Shown: positions 21,549-33,072 of the stretch, one piece after another
Layout: each line of letters opens with the position of its first letter
How positions within the stretch are numbered: position 1 is the stretch's first letter
DNA from: Dryocosmus kuriphilus
Lineage: Eukaryota > Arthropoda > Insecta > Hymenoptera > Cynipidae
Direction: 5' to 3'
DNA length: 64,000 bases
Assembly: GCA_038277395.1 (NCBI GenBank)
Contig: CM076193.1
Coordinates: 96,673,583-96,737,582 of the forward strand
Translations under genes and position numbers: made by a program
Notes under the pieces: model-generated
The model's input: the letters and a program-made list of their open reading frames with translations, nothing else
What the model was told of the DNA's origin: nothing
The model's database searches: none

Positions 21549-21990
21549 CATAAGGGGTAATTTGTAAGGGCTGGAATGTTGCAATAAATCATAAATTACA
21601 TGATAAACCGTAAACGGATTTTAATCCATTATAAATAAACCATTAAAACATTTCAAGCTGTTGAAAACTATTTTTTTTACATTTAGTCATAAGGGTTGGT
21701 TTTTAAGGGTTGAATCGTTGTAAAAAATTATAAATTATAATTTAAACTATGAAAAGTTTTTAATTCATTATAAATGCACCAGTGAAACATTTCCAGATGT
21801 TGAAAACTAGTTTTTTTTAATTTTGACATAAGGAGTGAGTTTTAAGCGTTGAGACGTTGTAACATATCATGCATTATGTTCCAGAATATGAAATAATATT
21901 TATTCTACATATTTAAATATTATTTTAATCAATGAAACGCCTACATCTTAATTTTTTTCATTTTTTATCACAAAGGGTTGTTTTCACCCC
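21549..21990. repeat. Tandem units of about 140 bp
   Basis: Units begin near 21549, 21686, 21827 and 21970 with (T)CATAAGG(G)GT(T)..., then TTTTAAG(G)GTTGA(A)(T/C)GTTGTAA and AAAACATTTC(A/C)A...TGTTGAAAACTA. Three fairly full units and one start are visible. The array follows the ORF relic and may be part of the same element. Confidence 0.55.
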
Positions 21991-23214
21991 TTAAAAACAA
22001 CAAGCGCACATCAGGAATATATAACTTTTGATCCAGAGGGTAAGATAAGCTTAATAAAAAATTTTCAAAAAACTCGAACTTTTCCGAAAAAATTCGGAGT
22101 TTATATCCTGTTTTTACCTCCAAACTGAACTATACGTCCGATCGGAGAACTTTGGTTTTTCAGGTGGGGTCACTTCAGAAACAATGCCCTATAACTAAAA
22201 ATTAAATGTTTTATTTCTTTTATTTTTTGTAAATAATATTCACATCCAGTAACTAAAGTTTTACCGGACTGCCCACTAAAATCTGAATCGAGTGGTCACG
22301 ATTTTCATGCGGTCTATTATGAATTCTTAAGAATCTCTTACATTTTATGTTATGTTACAGCTTTTGGAATATCAAAAAAATCGAGTTTTCTCCATTTGTT
22401 TGACAGACTCTTAGATAAATGAAAATTTTAATACTCCTGAGGTGTTGCTTTTTTCCGAACGTACTTAATGAGTGTGGATCTAGTCACAACTTGATTGACT
22501 GTGCACTAGACCATCACTCACTCAGCACGTACAGGTAACTTCGGGTTTCTTTTGCAGCTCCTTTTCTAGTTGACTTTTCTTCGGAATGGTGTTCAAGCTT
22601 ATCGCTCCATGACCGCTAAACAAATTATTCTTTTTAAGGCATTATAAGGATGAAGTTTTTTTCTTAGGAATTTTTTCCAAATTGGGAATATATATATATA
22701 TATTCATTAAAGTGCTATCTAACAGACTGTGCAATTAGAAATAGGTCGAATATTTAGAAGTTGAGATCATTGAAATTGAAAAAATTAGCAACTTATGCAC
22801 GAAACTAGCCCTATCCAAGAATATCGAAAACGCCACACAGTTTACCTTCGGGTAAAAGGGTTTTTTCTTCCGATTTTTTTAAAAATGGGAAACCATAGGA
22901 CACAAAATAGAGGTTCTGTGAAAATTTCAACTTTATTTGCTATTTAGTTTTTAAAAAGAACAAAGAGTTCCGATAGGTCATAGACACTTCCACACGCTTT
23001 CAGATGATGGAGTGAAGCTGGAACGTCTTAAATCCTGAGTGTGCCTTCGTATAGATAGCTGTTTGTATCTATGCATTCATCCTCATAATACCTTAAGGGT
23101 AAGGCCACAGTACATATTATACCATGTACATATTTAACAATTTTTTTTTATAGACAAGGGGACTTCACCCCCCTGCGCGCTTCGCGCACCTATCCCCAAT
23201 TCTTATTTATTAGT
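21991..23214. other. Non-coding, short (TA)n tract
   Basis: No gene supported. A (TA)7-type tract lies at about 22688-22704. A small GC hairpin GCGCGCTTCGCGCACC lies at about 23174-23190; it resembles the GC words of the Helentron-like family but is not attached to a copy of it. Confidence 0.35.
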
Positions 23215-23345
23215 TATTCCTTTTTGGGTTTCACTTGCCTAGTTACGCCAATGGATTGGCTGGCACTTGATCAAAGGATAGGCTCATTGGCGTAATTACC
23301 CCTAAACTCTGGGGGCTTCACTTGCCCAGTTACGCCAATGGGCTG
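23215..23345. repeat. Triplicated CAGTTACGCCAATGG-type motif
   Basis: TTCACTTGCC(T/C)AGTTACGCCAATGG occurs at about 23230 and 23310, both followed by (A/G)(T/C)TGG. An inverted version CATTGGCGTAATTACCCC lies between them at about 23286. This looks like the remains of a short inverted-repeat element. Confidence 0.45.
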
Positions 23346-23955
23346 GATTCTTGACACAGCTGCCAGCGGCGGCGACGAGATCTTTTTATAATATAGAGAC
23401 AAGTATTTTCTATATAAAACTAATTACAGATCTACTGGGTTCAACTACCAAGCTAATAAAAAATTTTCTTTTATACAAAATGGCCGACTACTGCCATTTG
23501 CTTTTTGTATCTCTTTTTTTGAGGCGCTCCGCGAAGTGACATTTGGCATCCACAATTTTTGACCCAGAACAAAACAAAAAAATTCTCGTTATTCTACATA
23601 AGAATACCTAGAGAAATAGATAAGGAATTCTAAAAATATTAATTTTTTCGAAAATAGTAGGCATTTGAAGTTAACAGGGGAATTTCCAGTGAAAAATTTC
23701 GTATAAAACTGCTGATAAAATGGAAAGTTTTTAATCAATCAAAAATTCCGTACGTACTTCTCTGCGAAATGCAATTAGAAAGATGATTTTAAAATTTGAA
23801 GTCAAGTGGATAAAAATTGTGAAGTTATTTGTCAAGTCAATTAGAAAAAAGCTGTGTTGAGAAAAACGCGTTTAAAGTTTTACGAAAAGCAGAAAAGCAA
23901 CTGAACGCCCAAAGATAGGCTTACGTTATACGCTGAAAGTCGGTAACATATTTTT

Positions 23956-24865
23956 ACATTCACATCTCAATGAAAAGGTTTTATTTTTTTGTGAAAACTG
24001 ACTTTCGCGGATTTCATGAAATCTCGACATTTTGTGGCCCCCTGAATCCGAAAAAACATGTTTTACGACGTTGTCTGTCTATCTGCTGTCGTCGACTTCG
24101 TTGCCCTTGTCCTTGTCATTGTCGTCTGTTCCCACGATAACTTTTGAAATGATTGGATTGCACTTTCGCACACTTCTTTAAGGCGTAAAAAGAAAGGACG
24201 AGTTCCTTAACCAACGGTTAAAAAATAAAAAAATCCATTTTCCGGCTACAATATGCGAGATACTTCAAAAACGGTAGAGATTAAATTGTTCATCTCAAAA
24301 AAATCTACAAATTTTGTTTTAACCATTTTTTGATCAAATTCACGGTTTTTGTTTTAATCGAGAAAACGTTATTAAAAATAAAAAACTGTGGTTTCTTGCC
24401 AAAATATTCAAGACACGAGAAAAATGATAATAAACAAAGTTGTTCAACTCAAAAAGGTCTACAAATTTTGTTAAAATGCACGGTTTTTGTTTTAATCAAG
24501 AAAACGTTATTAAAAAACAAACATTCAAATTTCCCGCCAAACTATGCAAGATACTAAAAAAATAGTAATAAACAAAGTTGCTCATCTCAAAAAGATCTAC
24601 AAATTTGCTCTCTACTATCATTTTTTTGAAGAGACGCGTAGTTTTTGAGTTATTCGTGAAATATTTTATTAAATACAAACAAATCCACTTTTCAGCAAAA
24701 CTATGTGAGAAAATATTAACAAGCAGAATTGTTCATCTTAAAAAGATCTACAAATTTTCTAAAAAACTATTTTTTGATCCAACGCATAGTTTCTTCACGA
24801 AACGTATAATAGTTGTTTTCATAAAAAAATACACTATCATAAAGTTAATAAAAAGTTATTAAAAA
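23956..24865 (+). mobile_element. Helentron-like element, copy C1
   Basis: Starts ACATTCACATCTCAATGAAAAGG after TTTTT. It has the conserved block (TTTCGCGGATTTCATGAAATC), the GTC/CTT microsatellite at about 24085-24125 and four internal units. Instead of its own 3' hairpin it runs into a reversed 3'-end fragment (24866-24985). Confidence 0.65.
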
Positions 24866-24985
24866 ATCTGCTCGCTACTCAAGCACATTCTCATCATGTT
24901 TCTCACCCTTACCAGTCGATTAAAGTATATCAAAAACGTGAATTTCTTCATTTTTTACATAGTTTGGTTGAAAAATGCAATTTTT
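24866..24985 (-). repeat. Reversed 3'-end fragment joining C1 and C2
   Basis: Reads AAATCTGCTCGCTACTCAAG, then CACATTCTCATCATG, an inverted and partly eroded 3' hairpin plus sub-terminal repeat, followed by about 85 bases up to the next 5' end. The same fragment recurs at about 25789-25911, about 29052-29180 (inverted) and about 61535-61652. Confidence 0.6.
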
Positions 24986-25788
24986 ACATTCTCACCTCAT
25001 TGAGAAGGTACATATTAGTTTTATGTGAAAACTGACTTTAGCGGATTTCATGAAATCTCGACGTTTCGTGACCCCCTGAATCCGAAAAAACATGTTTTAC
25101 GCCGGTTGCTGTCTGTCTGTTGTCGTCATTGTCGTTGTCGCCTGTTCTCACGATAACTTTCGAAGGACTAATCGGATTGGATTGCGCTTTCGCACACTTC
25201 TTTGAGGAGTAAAAAGAAAGGAAGAGTTCGTTAACCAGCGGTTTTTGACCAATGGTTATGGTTTTCTTCATCAAAAACGGTTTTCACAAAATCAAAAAAT
25301 CCATTTTCCGGCTAAACTATGCGATACAAAAAAAAACGGTAGAGAGTAAAATTGTTCATCTCTAAAAAATCTACAAATTTTGTTTTAACCATTTTTTGAT
25401 AAAATTCACGGTTTTTGTTTTATTCGAGAAAACGTTATTAAAAATAAAAAACTGTGGTTTCTTGCCAAAATATTCAAGACAAGAGAAAAATGATAATAAA
25501 CAAAGTTATTCAACTCAAAAAGGTCTACAAATTTTGTATTAACAATTTTTTGATAAAATGCACGGTTTTTGTTTCAATCGAGAAAACGTTATTAAAAATC
25601 AAACATTCAAATTTCCCGCCAAACTATGCAAGATACGAGAAAAATGATAACAAAGTTGTTCACCTCAAAAAGATCTACAAATTTGCTAAAAACCTATTTT
25701 TTGATTCAACGCATAGTTTATTCACGAAGCGTATAATAATTGTTTTAATAAAAAAAGACACTATCATAAAGTTAATAAAAAGTTATTA
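24986..25788 (+). mobile_element. Helentron-like element, copy C2
   Basis: Starts ACATTCTCACCTCATTGAGAAGG after TTTTT, then the conserved block, a TTGTCGTCATTGTCGTTGTCG-type microsatellite at about 25117-25140 and three internal units. It ends in the same kind of reversed 3' fragment as C1 (25789-25911). It is arranged head-to-tail with C1 and C3. Confidence 0.7.
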
Positions 25789-25911
25789 AAAAATCTGCCC
25801 GCTACTCAGGCACATTCTCATCATGTTTCTCACCCTTACCAGTCATTAAAGTATATCAAAAACGTGAATTTCTTCATTTTTTACATAGTTTGGTTGGATA
25901 ATGCAATTTTT

Positions 25912-27348
25912 AAATTCTCATCTCAATGAGAAAGGTATTAGTTTTATGTGAAAACTGACTTTCGCGGATTTCATGAAATCTCGACGTTTCATGACCCCCT
26001 GAATCCGAAAAAACATGTTTTACGACGGTGCCTTTCTGTCTGTTGTCGTCGTTGTCGTTGTCGCCTGTTCCCACGATACCTTTCGAAGGACTGATAGGAT
26101 TGGATTGCGCTTTCGCACACTTCTTTAAGGGGTAAAAAGAAAGGACGAGTTCGTTAACCAGCGGTTTTTGACCAGTGGTTATGATTTTCTTCATTAAAAA
26201 CGGTTTTCACAAAATCAAAAAATCCATTTTCAGGCTAAACTATGCGAGATACAAAAAAAAAAATGGTAAAGAGTAAAATTGTTCATCTCAAAAAAATCTA
26301 CAAATTTTGTTTTAACCATTTTTTGATAAAATTCACGGTTTTTGTTTTAATCGAGAAAACGTTATTAAAAATAAAAAACTGTGGTTTCTTGCCAAAATAT
26401 TCAAGACAAGAGAAAAATGATAATAAACAAAGTTATTCAACTCAAAAAGATCTACACAATTTGTTTTATCCATTTTTTGATAAAATTCACGGTTTTGTTT
26501 TAATCGAGAAAACGTTATTAAAAATCAAAAATTCAAATTTCCCGCCAAACTATGAAAGATACGAAAAAAATAATAATAAAGAAAGTTGTTCACCCCAAAA
26601 TATCTACAAATTTGCTCTCTATCATTTTTTCGGAAAGACGCATTGTTTTTGAGTTATTCGTGAAATATGTTATTAAATACAAACACACTTTTCACCGAAA
26701 CTATGCAAGATACTAAAAAAATGGTAATAAACAAAGTTGTTCATCTCAACAAGATCTACAAATTTGCTCCCTATTATCATTTTTTTTAACAGACGCGTAG
26801 TTTTTGAGTTATTCGTGAAATATGTTATTAAATACAAACAAATCCACTTTTCAGCAAAACTATGCAAGATATGAGAAAATATTAACAAGCAGAAGTGTTC
26901 AGCTTGGAAAGAGCTACAAAATTTATTTACAAGACTCATCGTTTTACTTTTAAGAATCGAAATCCTGTATTGTGAACAATTGGAAAATCACTAAAAAACT
27001 TTACCAATCTACAATGTGTTTTAAAAAACTGTAATTATCGAGCGCGAAGCGCGAGTGCCATGATGAGAATGTATTCCTTAAGGTTGATAGAACCTTAAGT
27101 AAAATAATTTCTTTTGTAATTTTTAATAAAAAATTCAAATTTAATAATCTCATTAAAAGTAGGTGTTTTTGAAATTTTAAGACCCAAGTAACGAATACCA
27201 AGCACGATGTGCAAGGACTAAAATCATCCGAGCGCGAAGCGCGAGGTTCAAATAAATCGGAGCGCGACGACCACCAGACCGCGCGCCCTAGGCGCGCTCA
27301 TACTTCGCACAAAGTGCGCGATGAGAGTGTGCCCGCGAAGCGGGCAGA
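25912..27348 (+). mobile_element. Helentron-like element, copy C3
   Basis: The longest copy. The 5' end is a slightly altered AAATTCTCATCTCAATGAG. It has a microsatellite at about 26042-26062 and five internal units (starts near 26279, 26433, 26588, 26739, 26893; period about 150-155). It then has GAGCGCGAAGCGCGAG, GATGAGAATGTATTCC and the terminal GATGAGAGTGT with hairpin GCCCGCGAAGCGGGC and AGA before TTTTT. Confidence 0.75.
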
Positions 27349-27695
27349 TTTTTAGTGTTCGTTTTCGAGAAAAAACGAAAACAAGTGAACACTTATGTAG
27401 TTTAGATTGTAGTTACATTTTTCTGTGACTTGTCATAGACACACTTCAATTCACACCCCTACCCCTTTCCAGTGTTTTGCATCAAGTATTTCTGTGATGA
27501 AGCACAGGGATGAAGTCCCTTGAAAAACACTGAAAAGGGGTAGAGATGTAACCTCAAGTATTTCTTTGACCAGTAAGAGGGGTGTTTTCCGCCCCCGGAA
27601 AACACTGGAAAGGGAGAGGGGTGTGACTAAAAGTATTCACGTGACAATCACACCAGCGGACAAACTCACCCTGACTCTTTTCCAGAATCTTTTTT
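27349..27695. repeat. Spacer with repeated CCCCTTTCCAGTGTTTT words
   Basis: Between C3 and C4. Words such as ACCCCTTTCCAGTGTTTTGC, GAAAAACACTGAAAAGGGG and GGAAAACACTGGAAAGGG occur on both strands at about 27465, 27520 and 27595, together with AAGTATTTCT(G/T)TGA, making a small imperfect hairpin array. No gene. Confidence 0.45.
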
Positions 27696-28869
27696 ACATT
27701 CTCATCTCAATGAGAAGGTATTAGTTTTATGTGAAAAATGAATTTCGCGGATTTCATGAAATCTCGACCTTTCGTGACCCCTTGAATCCGAAAAACCATG
27801 TTTTACGACGGTGTCTGTCTGTCTCTTATCCTTGCCGTTGTTGTCGTCGTCGTCGTCGTCGTCGGATACTGTTCCCACGATAACTTTCGAAGGACTAATC
27901 GGATTAGATTTCGCTTTGGCGCACTTCTTTAAGGCGTAAAAAGTAAGGACGAGTTCGTTAACCAGCGGTTTTTGACCAGTGGTTATGGTTTTATCCATCA
28001 AAAACGGTTTTCACAAAATCAAAAAATCCATTTTCCGGCTAAACTATGCGATACAAAAAAAAACGGTAGAGAGTAAAATTGTTCATCTCTAAAAAATCTA
28101 CAAATTTTGTTTTAACCATTTTTTTGATAAAATTCACGGTTTTTGTTTTATTCGAGAAAACGTTATTAAAAATAAAAAACTGTGGTTTCTTGCCAAAATA
28201 TTCAAGACAAGAGAAAAATGATAATAAACAAAGTTATTCAACTCAAAAAGGTCTACAAATTTTGTATTAACAATTTTTTGATAAAATGCACGGTTTTTGT
28301 TTCAATCGAGAAAACGTTATTAAAAATCAAAAATTTCAAACTTCCCGCTAAACTATGCAAGATACGAAAAGTGATAATAAACAAAGTTGTTCACCTCAAA
28401 AAGGTCTACAAATTTCCTCACCATTTTTTTGAGCAGACGCGTAGTTTTTGAGTTATTCGTGAAATATGTTATGAAATATAAAGAAAACCACTTTTCAGCA
28501 AAACTATGCAAGATATGAGAAAATATTAAGAAGCAGAATTGTTCACCTTGGAAAAGCTACAAAATTTATTTATAAGACTCATCGTTTTACTTTTAAGAAT
28601 CGAAATCCTGCATTGTGAAAATTTGGAAAATCACAAAAAAATTTTACCAATCTACAATGTGTTTTAAAAAAATTAAATTGTCAAGCGCGAAGCGCGAGTG
28701 TCACGATGAGAATGCATTCCTTAAGGTCGATAAAGCCTTAAGTAAAATAATTTCTTTTGTAATTTTTAATAAAAAATTTAAATGTAATAATCTCATTCAA
28801 AGTAGGTGTTCTGAAATTTTAAGACCCAAGTAATGAATACCGAGAACGATGTGCAAGGGCCAAAAACAT
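27696..28869 (+). mobile_element. Helentron-like element, copy C4, 3' truncated
   Basis: Starts ACATTCTCATCTCAATGAGAAGG after TTTTT. The microsatellite (about 27840-27865) is expanded to about seven GTC triplets, and three to four internal units follow. The copy stops at CATCCGAGCGC near 28869, where the sequence jumps into the microsatellite of an inverted copy (C5a). Confidence 0.7.
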
Positions 28870-28875
28870 CCGAGC

Positions 28876-29051
28876 GCACAGGCTACGACAACAACGACAA
28901 CAACAACAATAGCAACAACAACAACAATGACAGACACCAACATAAAACATGTTTTTCGGATCCAGGGGGTCATGAAACGTCGAGATTTAATGAAATCCGC
29001 GAAAGTCAGTTTTCATATTAAACTAATACCTCCTCATTGAGATGAGAATGT
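28876..29051 (-). mobile_element. Helentron-like element, copy C5a, 5' fragment
   Basis: Reverse orientation. It begins in an AAC/GAC microsatellite (about 28880-28930) and runs through the conserved block to the 5' end GATGAGAATGT at 29051. Only the outer 5' part is present, joined abruptly to the truncated C4. Confidence 0.6.
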
Positions 29052-29849
29052 GATAATAAAAATTGCATTTTTCAGCCAGACTATGTGAAAAATTAAGAAA
29101 TTCACGTTTTTGATACACTTTAATCGACTGGTAAGCGTGAGAAATGTGATGAGAATGCGCGCAGATTTTTTAATAGCCTTAACTAACTTTCTTATTGACT
29201 TTATAGTAATGCATTTTTTGATTACAACAACTATTATACGTTTCATGAATAAACTATGCGTTGGATCAAAAAATATTTTAAAGCAAATTTGTAGATCTTT
29301 TTAAGGTGAACAATTCTGCTTGTTAATATTTTCTCGTATCTCGCATAGTTTTGCTGAAAAGTGGATCTGTTTGTATTTAATAACATATTTCACGAATAAC
29401 TCAAAAACTATGCGTCTTTCCGAAAAAATCATAGGGAGCAAATTTGTAGAGCTTTTTGAGATGAACAACTTTGTTTATGATGATTTTTTTTCGTATCTTG
29501 CATATTTTAGCGGGAGATTTGAATTCTTGATTTTCAGAAAGAAATTATGATGGATAAAACTAGAACCGTTGGTCAAAAACCGCTGGTTAACGAAATCGTC
29601 CTTACTTTTCACGCCTTAAAGAAGTCTACCAGAGGGAAATTCAGTCCGATTAGTTCTTCGGAAGTAATCTTGTTCACAGACTACGACAAAAACAACAACA
29701 ACGGCGACAACGACAGACAGACACCAACGTAAACCAACGTAAACCATGTTTTTTTGAATTCAAGGGGTCACGAAAGGTCGAGATTCCATGAAATCCGCGA
29801 AAGTCAGTTTTCACATAAAACTAATACCTTCTCATTGAGATGAGAATGT
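29052..29849 (-). mobile_element. Helentron-like element, copy C5b with composite 3' end
   Basis: Reverse orientation. The 5' end GATGAGAATGT is at 29849, followed (lower coordinates) by the conserved block, an AAC/GAC microsatellite at about 29680-29720, and internal units. It ends in the composite junction fragment at 29052-29180 that also occurs after C1, C2 and H. The end abuts the long inverted-repeat element at 29855. Confidence 0.65.
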
Positions 29850-30370
29850 AAAAACAACATTATCTTCAGTGTGCAATTGTTCAAAATCTGAGCCTGACGA
29901 AAAGTGAGCAGTCGAGATTAAAACTATTTCTCACGGAAGAAATATCAATAATAATTCCCTTGTTTTTGGACTTATAATGGTCATTCAATCACTTTTTCCG
30001 ACTACTTTTGTCATTCTAAATCAGAATCTGACATTATTTTTTTACCTATTATGCAAATTTCACACGTTGCAAATAAATAATAATTTGTTGCCTTCTCATA
30101 TTGCAAATTTAATTTGTTAATTTATCTTTTTCTTGCTCAAATTGCAAGTGTGAATAGAGAATAAAGTTTACTTATCAATTGTACTATCTAAAATGAGTTA
30201 TTTTTTAATTAAACAAATATTTTTAAAACAAATTGTCGAACTTCATTATTTTGATCAGAAAAGTTTTTATAGGATTTTTGGGACATTAAAAAAGCATGAT
30301 GTCTAGTGACATTTTTGTTTTAACCTCACAGTTTTCGAGAAAATTCAATTAAATTTTAAAAAATCGCAGT

Positions 30371-31404
30371 TTATTTACTGTTTCATGTTTATTGCTTTAC
30401 TAACATTAAAACATTTATCTATTCTTTAAATTTATAATGTTACTTTTGTTGTTGTAATTTTTATGATTTCAATAAGAATGATAGTGGTAAAATTTGATTT
30501 TTATAGTATTTATTTGTTTAGATTACATATTTATTAATATTTACACGTATTATAGCTTAAACTAATTTGTTACAGTAATTACAGGAAAACCTACGTCTTT
30601 TACTCGGACATACATCATCTACGTGTACGTTACTTTTCACTTACAGAACTATTTTCATGCAATGTTGGAAATAAAATTGAAACAATTTTTTTAAACAAAA
30701 ATAATTATTTATTAATTACTTAAAATTACTTATTTTTTAATTACTTAAAATTACATCTTATCTAAAACTAAAAGTTATAACTTTTTTTATGAGGAAAAAA
30801 AGATACGCAATTAAATTTTATATCGAAATATGTAACTTAAAATTTTAGTTCGAAACTTTTTTAAAAACTTGCCCAGGGGCCAGGACGTTATTGCATCTGG
30901 GCACTCAATACATCTGTAAAATATCTGTAACAATAAGAGAGGTTGTCTGTAAATTTCACAGACAAAATGTAACATACTTAAATAATTTTATAGTATATTT
31001 TAAACAAAGCTACTTACATTAACTTGTCAAATCTGGTGAAGATTCTCGTACAAAACGCGTGCTCTAACATATTCATACAGTGCGTTCTCCAAATGTAACA
31101 AGCACTTAAATACACTCTAACACATGTTTGTAAAACATTTTGTGATTTTCAATTGCGCACAATAAACAATAAACATCGATCATAAATATTTCTATGAGAA
31201 AACAGTTACAAAATTTCGTGAATTATACTTTTTTCATGTAATAATGATGCAAGATACAGGTAAAAATGTTATTAATTGGTACTTTGGTTGTTTAGTAGAA
31301 AGTGATACGATTGTATTTTTTAAAAAGATTTACATGCACTAAGGCGCTCCCATCTGTAACTGAAAAACGATTCATATAAAAAAAAACATAATTTGTAACA
31401 TTTG
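30371..31404. other. Interior of the long inverted-repeat element, no gene
   Basis: About 1 kb of AT-rich sequence between the arms. TTGTAACA and CATCTGTAA words recur, but no open frame with protein character is visible. The parent element is therefore probably non-autonomous. Confidence 0.4.
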
Positions 31405-31655
31405 TAAAAACTGTGATTTTTTAAAATTTAATTTAATTTTCTCAAAAACTATCAGTTTTCAAACAAAAATTTCAAGAGATATTTTGTCTTTTTAATGGCC
31501 CAAAAAACTATAAAAACTTTTTTCGGATCAAAATAATGAAGTTCTACAATGTCTTTAAAAAATATTTGTTTAATTGAAAAATAACTCGTTTTAGATAGTA
31601 AAATTGATAAATACACTTTATTCTTTATTCACTCTTGTAATTTGAGCAAGAAAAA

Positions 31656-32791
31656 CCTGCCCGCTTCGCGGGGCACATTCTCATCGCGCGCGTCGCGCTC
31701 GACACTTGACTCGCGCTTCGCGCTCGATACGTTATTTACCTCGCGCTACGCGCTCGGTGTTTATGGATCGTATAAAACTTTAAATTAAAAATCAAACCAT
31801 TGATCAGTGTAATTTGGTAATTTTTGTAATTTTGGTTTTAATCTTTCAAATCACCTACATATTTTTAATGAAATTATTAAATTTGAATTTTATTAAAAAT
31901 TACAAAAGGAATTTTGTTACTTAAGGCTCTATCGACCTTAAGGAATACATTCTCATCATGACACTCACGCTTCGCGCTCGACACCTAATTTTTTTCCATT
32001 GTAGATTGGTAAAGTTTTTTTTGTGATTTTCTAAATCTTCACAATGCAAGATTTCGATTCTTAAAAGTAAAACGATGAGTCTTATAAATAAATTTTGTAG
32101 CTCTTTCCAAGTTGAACAATTCTTCTTCTTAATATTTTCTCATATCTTGCATAGGTTTGCTGAAGTGGTTTTCTTTATATTTCATAACATATTTCACGAA
32201 TAACTCAAAAACTACGCGTCTGCTCAAAAAAATGATAAAGAGAAAATTTGTAGACCTTTTTGAGGTGAACAACTTTGTTTATTATCACTTTTCGTATCTT
32301 GCATAGTTTAGAGGGAAATTTGAAATTTTTTATTTTTAATAACGTTTTCTCGATTAAAACAAAAACCGTGAATTTTATCAAAAAATGGTTTAAAAAACAA
32401 AATTTGTAGATTTTTTTGAGATGAACAATTTTATTCTTTAACATTTTCTTTGTATCTCACATAGTTTAGCCGGAAAATGGATTTTTTGATTTTGTGAAAA
32501 CCGTTTTTGATGAAGAAAACCATAACCACTGGTCAAAAACCGCTGGTTAACGAAATCGTCCTTTCTTTTTACCCCTTAAAGAAGTGTACGAAAGCGCAAT
32601 CCAATCCGATTAGTCATTCGAAAGTTATCGTGGGGACGTCGACGACGACGACGACGACAACGACAGACAGACACCGTCGTAAAAACAGTTTTTTTTCGGA
32701 TTCAGGAGGTCATGAAACGTCGAGATTTCATGAAATCCACGAAAGTCATTTTTCACATAAAACTAATACCTTCTCATTGAGATGAGAATGT
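31656..32791 (-). mobile_element. Helentron-like element, copy D
   Basis: Reverse orientation and nearly full structure. CCTGCCCGCTTCGCGGGGCA (3' hairpin) starts at 31656, followed by ACATTCTCATCGCGCGCG. Internal units and a pure GAC microsatellite (32638-32660) follow. The 5' end GATGAGAATGT is at 32791. The undisturbed left arm of the host element (GAGCAAGAAAAAGATAAATT on the opposite strand) gives the empty site: the copy begins right after GAGCAAGAAAAA and ends before AAAAATATAGAATTAAC. Confidence 0.78.
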
Positions 32792-33072
32792 AAAAATATA
32801 GAATTAACAAATTAAATTTGCAATCTGAAAAAGGCAAAAATTTATTTTTATTTATAACTTGTGAAATTTGCATGATAGGTAAAAAATAATGTCAGATTCT
32901 GATTTAGAATGACAAAAGTAGTCAGAAAAAGTGATTGAATGACCATTGTAAGTCCAAAAACAGGGGAAATATTGATATTTTTTCCGAGAAATAGTTTTAA
33001 TCTCGACTGCTCACTTTTCGTCACGCTCAGATTTTGAACAATTGCGCACTGAAGGTAATGTCGTTTTTTATT

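Larger units (their letters stand above)
29855..33068. mobile_element. Long inverted-repeat element split by copy D
   Basis: The left arm (29855-about 30370) matches in reverse the right arm (about 31405-33068, without the 1.14-kb copy D at 31656-32791). Shared landmarks are TGCAATTGTTCAAAATCTGAG, GACTACTTTTGTCATTC, CAATCACTTTTT and TTAATTAAACAAATATTTTT. The arms are about 515 bp and moderately diverged. The interior (30371-31404) has no recognisable gene. Flanking copies C5b and E sit directly against both ends, hiding any target duplication. Confidence 0.7.

Noticed and set aside
24330..26652. Many 60-136-residue frames rich in Lys, Ile and Phe (also at 13834-14133, 16381-16701, 28079-28451, 32205-32444, 33306-33629, 62079-62315)
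   Set aside because: They recur on both strands because they are chance frames through the about 150-bp internal units; no stop-free unit is conserved as protein.
28833..29040. Asn- and Thr-rich frames (also 50470-50758, 32507-32785, 60876-61079)
   Set aside because: They are translations of the GAC/AAC microsatellite of the Helentron-like family, not proteins.
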